Below, piece after piece: positions 22,697 through 32,616 of a stretch of DNA of 64,000 nucleotides. This DNA comes from Pyrenophora tritici-repentis (Eukaryota; Ascomycota; Dothideomycetes; Pleosporales; Pleosporaceae). Made by a program: the position numbers and the translations under genes. The notes under the pieces are model-generated. The model was not told the origin of the DNA. It did not search any database and was given only the letters and a program-made list of their open reading frames with translations. The stretch's first letter is position 1. Each line of letters starts with the position of its first letter. The DNA is taken from the NCBI RefSeq assembly GCF_003171515.1, contig NC_089391.1:992001-1056000 (forward strand), read 5' to 3'.

Positions 22697-24326
22697 ATGA
22701 GCTGGGACACTCCCGTTGGTGGTAAGTTTTTTGCTGCGATGATGACTGGGCTATGCTGACAGCAAAAAGGCGCCGACTCTTGGGGCGGTGCTGATACCGG
22801 CGCTGCTGCTGATACTGGCGACGCCTGGGGCGGCGGAGGAGATGCTGGTGCAGACACTGGCGGTGATGCTGGCGATGACAGCTGCCGAATGTAGGTGACA
22901 ACGTCTCTGACTACATTGGCCATCGTGCTAACACTCATGATAGCTGCAAGCAAACCGGTCACTTTGCTCGCGACTGCCCTGACAAGCCCGAGGGCGGCGA
23001 TGGCGGTCTGACTGGCGAGTGTTACAACTGCGGACAAGTCGGTCACAACAAGGCAGACTGTCCCAACGAACGTGTTGAGCGTGCCTTCGAGGGTACCTGT
23101 AAGCTCTGTGATCAGGAAGGTCACCGTGCCGTCGACTGCAAGTCTCGTCGCAAGGTCGATTGGTCTGGTGTTCCCGAGTTGGATGCTGAAACTGCTTGGA
23201 CCGCTCTCATCAATGCCGCCAAGGACGTAGACCTCGATGCTTTCCGTATCTGTCTGAGGGCTTACGCTCGCGCTATCATGGACGATTTCGATCTTCCCGC
23301 CATCGAAAAGGCTATTCGCGATGATGGCTTGGGCGTCTTCCTGATTGCCCAGAAGCAGGAGATCGCGCCCCAGATGACCATCATCGATTTCATCGGTAAC
23401 CCGGACCGCGAGTACGTTCTCTCCTTCCAGACAGCCGCAAAGCCTCGTCGTAAGAAGCTGGCAGTAGGCTGGCCTGAGAGCGTCGAACAGAACCTTGAGC
23501 GTCTTGCATCGTGTGGATTCGTCGAGGACTGTGGTGTTCCACTTTGCGGCAACTGCAACGAGCTGGGTCATGTTCGAAAGGTCAGTGGCCCTTGTACTAT
23601 TCTCCAACTTACATACACTAACTCATGAACAGCACTGCAAGCAGGAGCAGGCTGCACGCGAAAACCCTCAGCCTGAGACTCAGTGTGTCTATTGCCAGGA
23701 AATCGGTCACCGTGCTCGCGATTGTCCCAAGGAGCGTGTCAACCGCTTCGCCTGCAAGAACTGCAAGCAGGAGGGCCACAACGCCAAAGAATGCCCTGAG
23801 CCCCGCTCCGCTGAGGGTGTCGAGTGCCGCAAGTGCAATGAGACCGGTCACTTCTCCAAGGACGTAGGTGGACAATCCGGCATGTCTGAATGAACCTTGC
23901 TAACAACCACAGTGCCCCAACGTCGCTGCTCGTACTTGTCGCAACTGCGGATCCGCCGATCACATTGCCAAGGAGTGCGACCAGCCTCGCAACCCCGATA
24001 CCGTTACCTGCCGCAACTGCGAAGAGGTGGGTCACTTTTCCAAGGACTGTCCCAAGCCTAGGGACTACTCCAAGGTCAAGTGCTCAAACTGCCAAGAGAT
24101 GGGCCACACTCATGTTGTAAGTTTGAATCCGTCCTGATACTTCAGAGTAGCTTGAGCTAACATGATACAGCGTTGCAAGGCTCCCAAAGCCGAGGAGGGT
24201 GGCGATGCATCTGCCGGTGCCTGGGGCGCAGACTCTGGTGGCGGCGGCGGCGATGCTGTTGCTGCTACTGGTGGCGAGGCTTCCTGGGGCGACGGCGGCG
24301 GCGGCGGAGGTGGAGAAGGTTGGTAG
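22697..24326 (+). CDS. Zinc-knuckle (CCHC) protein with ten knuckles, CnjB/Gis2-like
   Basis: Predicted single-stranded nucleic-acid binding protein. Six exons (22697-22721, 22770-22890, 22944-23580, 23633-23863, 23913-24116, 24171-24326) give 457 aa. Three introns fall inside knuckles, and splicing restores the Cys-X2-Cys-X4-His-X4-Cys pattern each time. I count ten knuckles: three near the N-terminus (CRICKQTGHFARDC, CYNCGQVGHNKADC, CKLCDQEGHRAVDC) and seven in the second half, the last being CSNCQEMGHTHVRC. Between knuckles 3 and 4 is a helical region of about 125 residues without Cys clusters until its end. Both termini are Gly/Ala/Asp/Trp-rich and low in complexity. Relatives are annotated as zinc-knuckle transcription or splicing factors; a role in translation or mRNA binding, as for Gis2/CNBP, is equally possible. 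Confidence 0.9.
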
Positions 24327-24594
24327 ACAACTCCCACACAAATTGTTTCGCATGTCGAGATTAACTTCTCATTGACAGAAAAGCGAATTACATGGAGGAG
24401 TTGACGGAGGAAAGCCTCATGAGTTTACGATAGCTTGACTGCTTCGGTTGTCTAGACATTTACACAACTACGGTTGATGAAGATGAGCTTAATGCATGGA
24501 TCCTTCATGTCCTTTCTACACTTTGTCTGTGCAATTATCAAATCATTGAACTGATCAAATTTTGGTGATGACTCACTTCGCTGACCATGTTACA

Positions 24595-26254
24595 TCATAC
24601 CCTCACCTTTCTTTCAAGAACACATTCCTGACTTCCTCCATCCACAGCACCACTTCCCCGCAATTCCAATACCGAGACTTTGCTCTGCAAACTCTTCGAT
24701 ACCGTCTCCATCTCTACATCTTCCCCCGCCGTCGCTGTAGTCCCCGCACGCACTCCTCGTACTACGAAAAAGAAAACTAGAAAAATGCAGTTGTGGTTTC
24801 GGGTTCGGTTTCACACCGCCACCACTACCGATTGTCGCGACGTGTGGTGTTGGGTTTGAGTAGGGGTTGGCTTGGTTTGCATTTTCGTTGTTATGGCGGT
24901 GAGGGTGGTGAGTTTTGTGTTGTTCGCAAGAGGGGTTTTAGCGTGGGGATTGAGGCGGCGGTTATTCCGACGTTGAGCTGGAGACTGTTTGTAGAGAGAG
25001 GGGGGAGAGGATGAAGGGAAGGGATGACGTACAAACCGAGCATGTTTAGGTATTGGTTACCTTTGATGGACATGTTAGTCAGTTGTATAACATATAGGTA
25101 GGTGAGATGGTGAGTGTGATGGGGATGGGGATATCACTCACAACGTCTTATCCTGATGTCGATGGACCTGACAACTTGCTTTTGCTATTCCTAGCGCTAC
25201 GGCCCTGTAGTGAATAGTCAGCCCTCAGCCTCTTCCTCCGGATCGAAATCGGTCTGGAATCCTCGGGTAGTTTAATTTACTCACACATAGCCTACTCTCA
25301 ACACGCCGATGAGGTTGATCCGTGTAATGCGTATCATCTTGAGACTCCATATAAGGGGAATGGGAAGCGTGACGAAGCACATGTCTGTGAAGATGTTGAA
25401 TGCTGTTGTAGTCAGTAGAGGATGAGGCTGAGGAAAGGAAGAAGGGACATTTACCAGTATTCGTCAAAGCAACAGCAACAGCAACAAAAAACCTTCCTTG
25501 GATAACACAACCCCCTCCCCCGTCCAATCCGCAGATATGGGAACACAGCGTAGGAAGAAACTAAGCCACGCACCAATCGTATACATGGTTATAAAACCTG
25601 TTACACTTCAGCCCAAATCCCACATCCTCATCTCTATCCCCATTTCCATCTATCCATCCACCCCCCACCTTCTTCCCTTTACGAAAAAAAAACAACAATC
25701 CAACTCACCAACTCACCCCTACAAACATCCCCCATACCACCTCTTTAACAGACTATTCTGCAACCGCAGCAAAAACACCGCAATCGATATCTCAAGTAAA
25801 CCCCACGCCCCAATGGCGGAAACAATGCTTTGGTAAAAACTAATGTTGTCGAAAGCTATCTTGTCGGGGGGTGAAAGATAGTGGTTTTGTGGCGTCCGAG
25901 GCCGTGGTGGCCTTGGAGGATGAAGCAGATGAGGCCTATGGATGCGGAGAGCTGGGGGTGGGGTGGGGTGTGAGTCGTGGAGGGGAGGGATAGGAAGTGA
26001 GGGAGGTGATGGTGTAGAAAGGGGGAGGAGTGAGGATAGGGCAGAGGGGAAACAGACAACAGACAAAACAACAAAAAATATCACCTCTCTCCGGTGACCG
26101 CAACAAGCCCACTCGCACATACAGTCGCAGGCCAACGCTCGCCAACGCGGTGATGTGCAGGATAACTTATCACTGCCACTATACGGGGGAGATTGCTTTG
26201 TGCCGCCCATGCGGCTTGGAGAGGATGTTGGATTGGGGGTGTGAATGGTGCCAT
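24595..26254 (-). pseudogene. PTH11-like fungal rhodopsin-domain receptor, frame-disrupted
   Basis: Remnant or mis-sequenced copy of a seven-span PTH11-type receptor. Recognisable blocks occur in order but in different frames: an N-terminus from ATG 26254, then LASVGLRLYVRVGLLR; after an intron ASIGLICFILQGHHGLGRH; then ISFYQSIVSAIGAWGLLE and the first long helices; then IGAWLSFFLRCVPISADW; then IFTDMCFVTLPIPLIWSLK (the NxxTD..LPIP signature); then LQLNVGITAASIPTLKPLL; and a polar C-tail. Frame changes that no intron can explain lie near 26164, in the G6 run 25866-25871, and between the C5 runs 25511-25515 and 25517-25521. One later junction (about 25100-25200) also fails to join. Several ordinary introns appear present. 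Either a decayed gene or homopolymer errors in the assembly. Confidence 0.7.
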
Positions 26255-27658
26255 AAAGTTAACCAGCAGGAAGTGGGGGATATTTACTACGATAACATGG
26301 AGAGAAGAGCGAGGTGGCGAAGTGTTACATGGAAATCTCGTGGCTTTTACATGTTACAATGCGTTCCCTTTGACTGTGCCGTCGCTTGCTTGCTGGAGGA
26401 AAAGATGCCAAGGTTGTGACGCACGCCGCAATCCGTTACTTTGGTTGCCACTATATTTGTTTCTGGGGGTCTCCTTGAATGGAATCCTACGGACATGGGG
26501 ATGTTGTGACATGGGTGTGAGGTACGCGGGGGAAGGTGTTGTGAGTAGATGGTTTGATCTCGTTAGTGCAGATATTGCTTGGAGATATGATGGTTGAGGA
26601 GGGAGAAGAGGAGAGGCAATCTCTAGGACTACAGCAGTGGTGAGTGAAAAATCTCCCAATTGGTGTTAACGGTTCTCATAAGGGACATGTTTGGTGATTC
26701 TCCTCTAGCTTTTCTGACTTGATTTGGCTTTTTCTGTGTAGGTCAAGGTCTTGAACGGAGGAAATGCAATGTCGCCGTGTTCTTCATGCAGGGCGTCAAG
26801 GCCTCCCACAGGAATCAACCGGCGGGTCTTTGATCATCCGGGGCTTCGGTGAAGATGCCGCTATCGTCCATGATCATCCTTGCTGCCAGCCTTGTCTTGA
26901 CCCGCCGCTCCGTCCCGGCCTTCGCGGAGCGCGTCTGTAACAGCCATTCAATGTCGTGTCCTTGGGGAAGACCTAGTGTTCCTCTCATTAATATCGGGTT
27001 ATTTTTCCTGGCTTTCTCAAAAGACATAATACCCGATTCCTGGTTTTTGAGAGGATCGCCAAGACAAGCATTGGTCGCTGAGCCGAGCCGAGCCGAGCCT
27101 AGGATTTGCCGTGTGGGTGGGGAAATCTTTCGCCCTGCGACGGGGCGGTAATGGTCTGGAGTATAAGCCAATGGGGCTTTAATCTCCATCTTCTTTTGCG
27201 AGAATGCGGCGTGAACGTGCCGTGGTGCTACGGGTACTATAGCTCTTCAGGACTGCCACATATTCAACGGTTTGCTGGGCTTCCTGCGATATTGTGAAGC
27301 GCGGTAAAGTATGCCTACACACAGGAAGAAAGACGCCAGACCCATAGCGCCCGTATTTACGGGATTCGACATCGACATAACTACGAGTTGCAATTGCCAA
27401 CGGATGATTAGAATCAGTATCAACGTATCCAGATCTGAAATAGGTAGAACAAGGGCGGCCCTGGATTTGGATTATAATCAACCAGATCCTACGCTTCTGC
27501 AAGGCGATCGTTATAGGTATAGATTACCGACCCATGCCACTGCATGCGCATGCAAATTGGCATGGGGCGATATTGTAGAAGCCCATATTAGACCATGCAT
27601 GATCTTCAAAAGATTGATTTTCTCACCAACTCAGTCTTCTTTCCAACCCCCTCATAAA
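26255..27658. other. Intergenic, upstream of the tyrosinase gene
   Basis: About 1.4 kb between divergent genes. It holds a short GCCGA repeat near 27080-27098 and a few frames of 60-125 codons with no domains, none convincing. Confidence 0.45.
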
Positions 27659-28916
27659 ATGCGTGTCTGTGGTATTCCGGTCATTGCCCTGGCCTTGGTG
27701 GGTGCAGTTCAGTCTGCGGCGGTGCAGCCTCGCGATGAACTCAAGGATTTGCGAAATCAGGCAATCAAGGCACTTGAAGCGGCGGAAGCGAAAAACACCC
27801 ATGAGAAGAAAGCTGGTTGCTCGCTCTTCCAAGCACCTGCTCGACAAGACTGGTCAGTTGTTCATTTTTCATAACTAGACGTACTGTTAGCTAAGATCTG
27901 CAAGGAACGTGATGAGTGCAGAAGAGCGTAAAGCATACATCAGCGCCGTCAAGTGCATGGTCTCTTCGCCTTCTAAATCCGATCCAGTTTTGGTACCGGG
28001 TGCTCGAACCCGATATGATGACTTTGTTGCGCAACACATCAACCAGACGAGATCGATCCATGGCACAGGCAACTTCTTGACTTGGCATAGATACTATGTG
28101 CATGCCTATGAAAAGGCGCTACGGCAAGAGTGTGGCTACACCGGTTACCAGCCTTATTGGAACTGGTTCACTTATCAAGATAATCTGAGGGCATCTCCGA
28201 TTTTCGATGGATCCGAGACAAGCATGGGTGGTGACGGTACCTTTGTCAAGCACAACGGAAGTACTGGTGGTGGTGGAACGATATACCTCCCATCGGGCGA
28301 GGGCGGTGGCTGTATCTCGAGCGGCCCCTTCAAAGGGTGAGTATTCTTCGAACCCCACGATCGAATTTCAGCGGCTAAACATGTTAGCCTACAACTCAAT
28401 CTTGGTCCCATCAGTCCAACGATGGATGGCCAGAACAAATCAGCATCAGAGCTTGGATACAACCCACGCTGCGCGAAGAGAGATCTTACTACCTACGCCT
28501 CATCTACCTGGCTCACCATCGACAATCTGTTGAACATTACCACTGGAGCAGCGTCTTTGAACGTCGGCACTTTCCAGGACGAGCTACAAGGGCGTTTCCC
28601 CGACGGCTTCCTGGGTCTTCATGCTGCAGGCCACTTTTCCATCAACGGTGACGCAGGAGACTTTTATAGTAGCCCCAACGACCCCGTTTTCTTTCTGCAT
28701 CATACCATGTTGGACTATGCGTATTGGCTCTGGCAAGCTTTTCACCCCGATCAGGCTGGCACTGTAATGGGCACACGGACCCGTTTTTCACCAACGGCCG
28801 AAAAGACCACGCTTCAGGATGTGATTTCGATGAATTACTTGAATGTGGATGATGTGACGATTGAGGATCTTATGGATACTGTGAGCGGCGAGCCGCTCTG
28901 TTATATGTACTATTAA
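27659..28916 (+). CDS. Secreted tyrosinase-type copper oxidase
   Basis: Type-3 copper enzyme expected to hydroxylate or oxidise phenols to quinones. Exons 27659-27852, 27905-28336 and 28388-28916 join to 384 aa. A signal peptide is visible (residues 1-20, ending near VQSAAVQP). Copper site A ligands fit His109, His117 and His126, the last in the FLTWHRYY motif. Copper site B ligands fit His287 and His291 (LHAAGH) and His313/314 in DPVFFLHH. The short length and lack of a long C-terminal shielding domain match the small secreted fungal tyrosinases seen in secondary-metabolite clusters rather than melanin tyrosinases. An FAD monooxygenase follows 310 bp downstream on the same strand. The frame stays open upstream of ATG 27659, but only this start gives a signal peptide. 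Confidence 0.92.
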
Positions 28917-29226
28917 ACGATGGCCTAAAAGAGAGATGATACATAGCCACGCTGTAATGACATAAAGTTAACAACGACCTCACATGTCGTGTCTTGTTGT
29001 TGCTCAAGGAGTTGGTCGAAGAGGCCTGGGGGAGAGTCCAGAACACGGTGCTTACTAAGCCAAAGCGGAAGGTACCTATCCACCTCCCGCCCAAACATGA
29101 TTGGCCCGATCATGGTACACCATGAGCTATTCCAGTCAACGCCAGCGGCTTCACGGCCGCTGACAACCCAAGTACTTCCATAAACATCACTTTTCGTCTC
29201 CGAAATGTCCATCTCAATACCTAGGC

Positions 29227-30381
29227 ATGACAAAGCCAATTCCCATCATTGGCGCAGGCATCGCTGGCTTGACGCTTGGTCGCTGTTTTCTCCATCGCGG
29301 CATTCCCTTCGTCCTCTACGAAAAAGCATCATCGAAGCCCAGGAATAACTACGCAATTACCCTACATGCATCGGCTTATCGACCACTCCTGAGTGTCCTT
29401 GGTATAGACGAGGTCACGTTTAAACGCCGCGTTGCTGTTGATGGCGAAACTGGTGGTACAGGAACCATTGCGCAGGAAGTGCACCTGCCGAATCACAACG
29501 GCTTGTACGACACATCGTCTTCATTTCGCGCCAACAGAGCCAAATTCGAGCAAGTACTGCAACAGGGTCTTGAAATTCAATGGGAGCATACACTCCAGAG
29601 TGTAGAAACAACTCCAGAAGGCGCCAAGCTGCAATTCCACAATGGGAGTTCTTGCTCTGCAAAGCTCGCTGTAGCCGCTGATGGAGTCCACTCCAGCGTA
29701 CGCAAATTACTATTACCATCAGCAGCTGTCGAGATTCTACCATACGCGGTATTCAACGGAAAACGAAAGACTGATCACAAGAGTTTTGGACAGGTGTATG
29801 GATCTGGCATGGAGGAATCGAGCGTCATTGAAACAAAGCAAAACGACTCCCTTCTCTCCGTCAGCATCAACGACAAGAAAGTCGACCAGATTTACATCAA
29901 CTGGATATATTCGCGGCCCGCACGCCAGGGCACAGACCCTTTGCATCGTCCCAACCGCTCTCTCGAAGGAGCGCAAAAGATCCCAGACGAATTGTTTGAA
30001 GAAGTAAGCAGTTTCGATAACCTCACGACGCCATTTTCCCAAGTGTTCGACCCAGAAAAGATGCGCAATGATAGAATGCTTCATTGGCTCATGCGAACGA
30101 CGTCGGCGCCATTGCCTAGCCTGCAGGACGTGCTGACAAAGAGTGGGGTGTGCTTCGTTGGTGATGCTATCCATGCTGAGCCTATCGTGGGAGGCAATGG
30201 GGCAAATGCGGCTATTCTTGATGGTTTGACTCTTGCGGAAGCGATTGAGCGGGAGGGGCTTGATGGTGTCTCAAAGTGGTATGCTGATCGATACGCAACA
30301 TGGACTTTGGGCGTTGAAGAGAGTCAACGGGCTATTACTAATATGCACCACCCATCGAAGCAGCTTTGTAGGAATCTTTAA
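29227..30381 (+). CDS. FAD-dependent aromatic-ring monooxygenase (PHBH-like)
   Basis: Single-component flavoprotein hydroxylase that uses NAD(P)H and oxygen on aromatic or polyketide-like substrates. One exon, 384 aa. The dinucleotide fold GAGIAG is at residues 9-14, the following acid ends the second strand (LYEKASS), and the second FAD motif with GDAIHAEPIVGGNG starts at Gly312-Asp313, followed by the helix typical of the family. No membrane anchor is seen. Its position just after the tyrosinase on the same strand suggests the two act in one pathway, but no backbone synthase is in this window. The substrate is unknown. Confidence 0.9.
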   Translation: MTKPIPIIGAGIAGLTLGRCFLHRGIPFVLYEKASSKPRNNYAITLHASAYRPLLSVLGIDEVTFKRRVAVDGETGGTGTIAQEVHLPNHNGLYDTSSSFRANRAKFEQVLQQGLEIQWEHTLQSVETTPEGAKLQFHNGSSCSAKLAVAADGVHSSVRKLLLPSAAVEILPYAVFNGKRKTDHKSFGQVYGSGMEESSVIETKQNDSLLSVSINDKKVDQIYINWIYSRPARQGTDPLHRPNRSLEGAQKIPDELFEEVSSFDNLTTPFSQVFDPEKMRNDRMLHWLMRTTSAPLPSLQDVLTKSGVCFVGDAIHAEPIVGGNGANAAILDGLTLAEAIEREGLDGVSKWYADRYATWTLGVEESQRAITNMHHPSKQLCRNL

Positions 30382-31740
30382 AAAAATAATGTTTTAGGCC
30401 TCCTTTACAGTCAAATGTTTCTGTCGTGGAGTTGCACTTGTTCAGTCAAAAACAGTACCATTCTATACCGCTTCACACCCCAGCGCATACCCCTACGTTA
30501 AAACAGCCTCTCAAAAAACATCAATCAATCAATTAATCAATCATTCCTTCCCACAAAAGGGCGCCATCCCATGTCCACCCCCAGGGAAAATCTCACCACT
30601 CCATCCACCTAGCCGCCAGACATGCCGTATTCGTACTCACAACCCCACCCGCCGCCAAGCCCTCTACCCGCCCCCACTGCCCCAAGGTATCACAAACGAA
30701 TCAGTGTCAGCTTACCCCCGACATCCATGTACGCACCCGTCTTACCGTCTTACTTTCCAGGGTAGACCTTTTCTAGGGTGTTCACCAAACAAACACCGCG
30801 GAGGACTGTGAGCGGGGGTTGTTCAACGCGACAAGCCGTTGAGGCCTCGTGATGCGGATGTGAGCGCGTAGGTGGCTTGGTGGTTTGTGCAGTAATGGGT
30901 AGATTTATGCTGAGTGGCTTGGGGTGTGTGTGTGTGTGTGTGTGTGGGAAGAGTGGATTAGCTTGCTGTTGGGAAAGACGGTAAAACGGTGTCAAAGGAT
31001 TAGTAGCGCGGTAAGCCATGCAAGGCGCATGTGGCGAAGCTTTCGGAAAGACTGCCTTTGCCGCATCAGCATCGCTATCGGTGTGTTGCGGCACCGCGTT
31101 TTTGTTTTCGGGACGGTTAGGTTGGGGGAGGGAGGCCTGGGTGGTCGCGAGATGTGCTGCATGGGGGTAGGTTGTAGTGGGGAAGGAGGTGTGCTTGTGT
31201 GAGGTTGTTTCTTATCCTGGGATGAGGGTGAGTTTTAGTTGTGGGATGGTTGAGCATGGGAAGTGGTTGCAAGTAGGCTTGCTTTGTGTGGATGTAACGA
31301 TCTCATGTCTATGTTTGTACACTGGAGCAACGAAGAAAAGCGAATTAGAGAAAAATGACTTGATATCACAAGTTGGTGTTCTGTTTTATGAATTAAGAGC
31401 GCCTCCTGAGCAACAATCACAATAATGATAATAACCCCGATACCTGATCTCCGTGGACGCCTCATAAACAGATGCCAATACCCCGAACAGCAATTACGAC
31501 ACATTCACATAGTCCCGTGGACTATGCATGTGAAAGGGTATCATGCATAAGAAAGGAAAAATTGTAGGGAAAAATGGAACAGTAGGAAGAAAAGAAAGAA
31601 AGAAACCATGCCCTGTCGCCAACCATCATATGATGAATGAGGGCGATGCTAACCGCGCGCGACCGATGTCCAAGCATGTAAAGGAACGGAAGCAGAGATA
31701 TCATGCGTAACAACCTCAACGCGCGTCGTCAGCTCAGCGC
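30382..31740. other. Intergenic, no gene seen
   Basis: Convergent interval between the monooxygenase and the DUF3455 gene. It has an ATCA-type microsatellite near 30519-30545, a GT repeat at 30924-30946 and G/T-rich DNA. No plausible exon was found. Confidence 0.45.
30924..30946. repeat. GT dinucleotide microsatellite
   Basis: Eleven and a half uninterrupted GT units. Confidence 0.95.
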
Positions 31741-32616
31741 TTACTGCTTAGGACCGTATACCCAATCTACGAAAAAACGTTAGTATCTTGCACCCTAAAC
31801 AAACATGTTTCGAGTAAAAAACGTACACTGCGCAGCATACTTGACCTCCCAAGACGGAGGCATACCCTTGCACGTAGCAGGCTTATTTCCACCAGCCGTT
31901 TCAACACGGTAAACAGTGTTGATGCCACCCTGTGTGATACCAGCCTGATGTTGAAGATACAGCCACGGAACGGCAGGCAGCCCGTTCTTACCCCGACACG
32001 CATTTGCCGGGGCATCAGTAGCGCCGAGCTTGGCCACTTGGATCATGGGGAAGGGTGCGCTGAGCTTGTCGAAGGAGAAGGTCGGTGTGTTGTTTCCTGC
32101 GACGTCGGCGAAGAAGTGGTGGCCAGTGACGTGTTGGAAGCCTTGGGATTGGAGGCTCCAGTCTACGAGTTGGGGGGCCCATTCTTGGAGGGCGAGGGCG
32201 ACGGGGGCGATGGATCCGATTTTCCATTTGGCCATCCAGTCATCTTGCAGCTTGGAGCCGATGTCGTATAATGTGGCTAGAGAATGTTAGCAGTGGTGTA
32301 TGAGGGATCGAGGGGTCTTCTTACCGAAAGCACCGGTGGTACCCGGAGTCGCACTGTCGTCTGAGCTCGCGCAAGTGTAGTTTTGTGTACCGATGCCGAG
32401 GACGACGTACTTCAAGTCTAGATCTCCTGGGCTTGCAAGAGAGCTTTGTGGAAATAGCTTGGCGAGGTTGTCGAGTTTGCGAGCGGGGACGTATGATGGT
32501 TCACGAGGTGGTGGTGGAGGGCCGGGACGACCTGGGGGGCCGGGAGGAGGAGGTAAAGCAGCTGCAGTAGCAGAAGCGGCGAAGAGGAGTGCCGTAGCGA
32601 TTGTGGAGTAGAGCAT
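31741..32616 (-). CDS. Secreted DUF3455 protein
   Basis: Small secreted fungal protein of unknown biochemical role. Exons 32616-32325, 32276-31827 and 31766-31741 join to 255 aa. It starts with a signal peptide (residues 1-19), then a Pro/Gly-rich linker, then the domain: VVLGIGTQNYTC, GAFATLYDIGSKL (made by splicing), GHHFF, GGINTVYRVETAGG and VKYAAQYWVYG (also made by splicing). The final intron (31767-31826) has a strong donor, branch TACTAAC and acceptor GTAG, so the nine-codon last exon is well supported. Relatives are sometimes called malate dehydrogenase-like, but the sequence gives no catalytic motif for that. Confidence 0.9.

Noticed and set aside
22675..23607. 310-codon minus-strand open frame across the zinc-knuckle gene
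   Set aside because: It runs through introns of a gene whose CCHC knuckles are restored by splicing on the plus strand; it has no domain of its own.
26815..27189. 124-codon minus-strand frame
   Set aside because: It crosses a GCCGA repeat, lacks domains and has an equally long frame on the other strand.
27311..27658. In-frame upstream extension of the tyrosinase
   Set aside because: It would bury the clear signal peptide that starts at 27659, and its composition is unlike a tyrosinase N-terminus.
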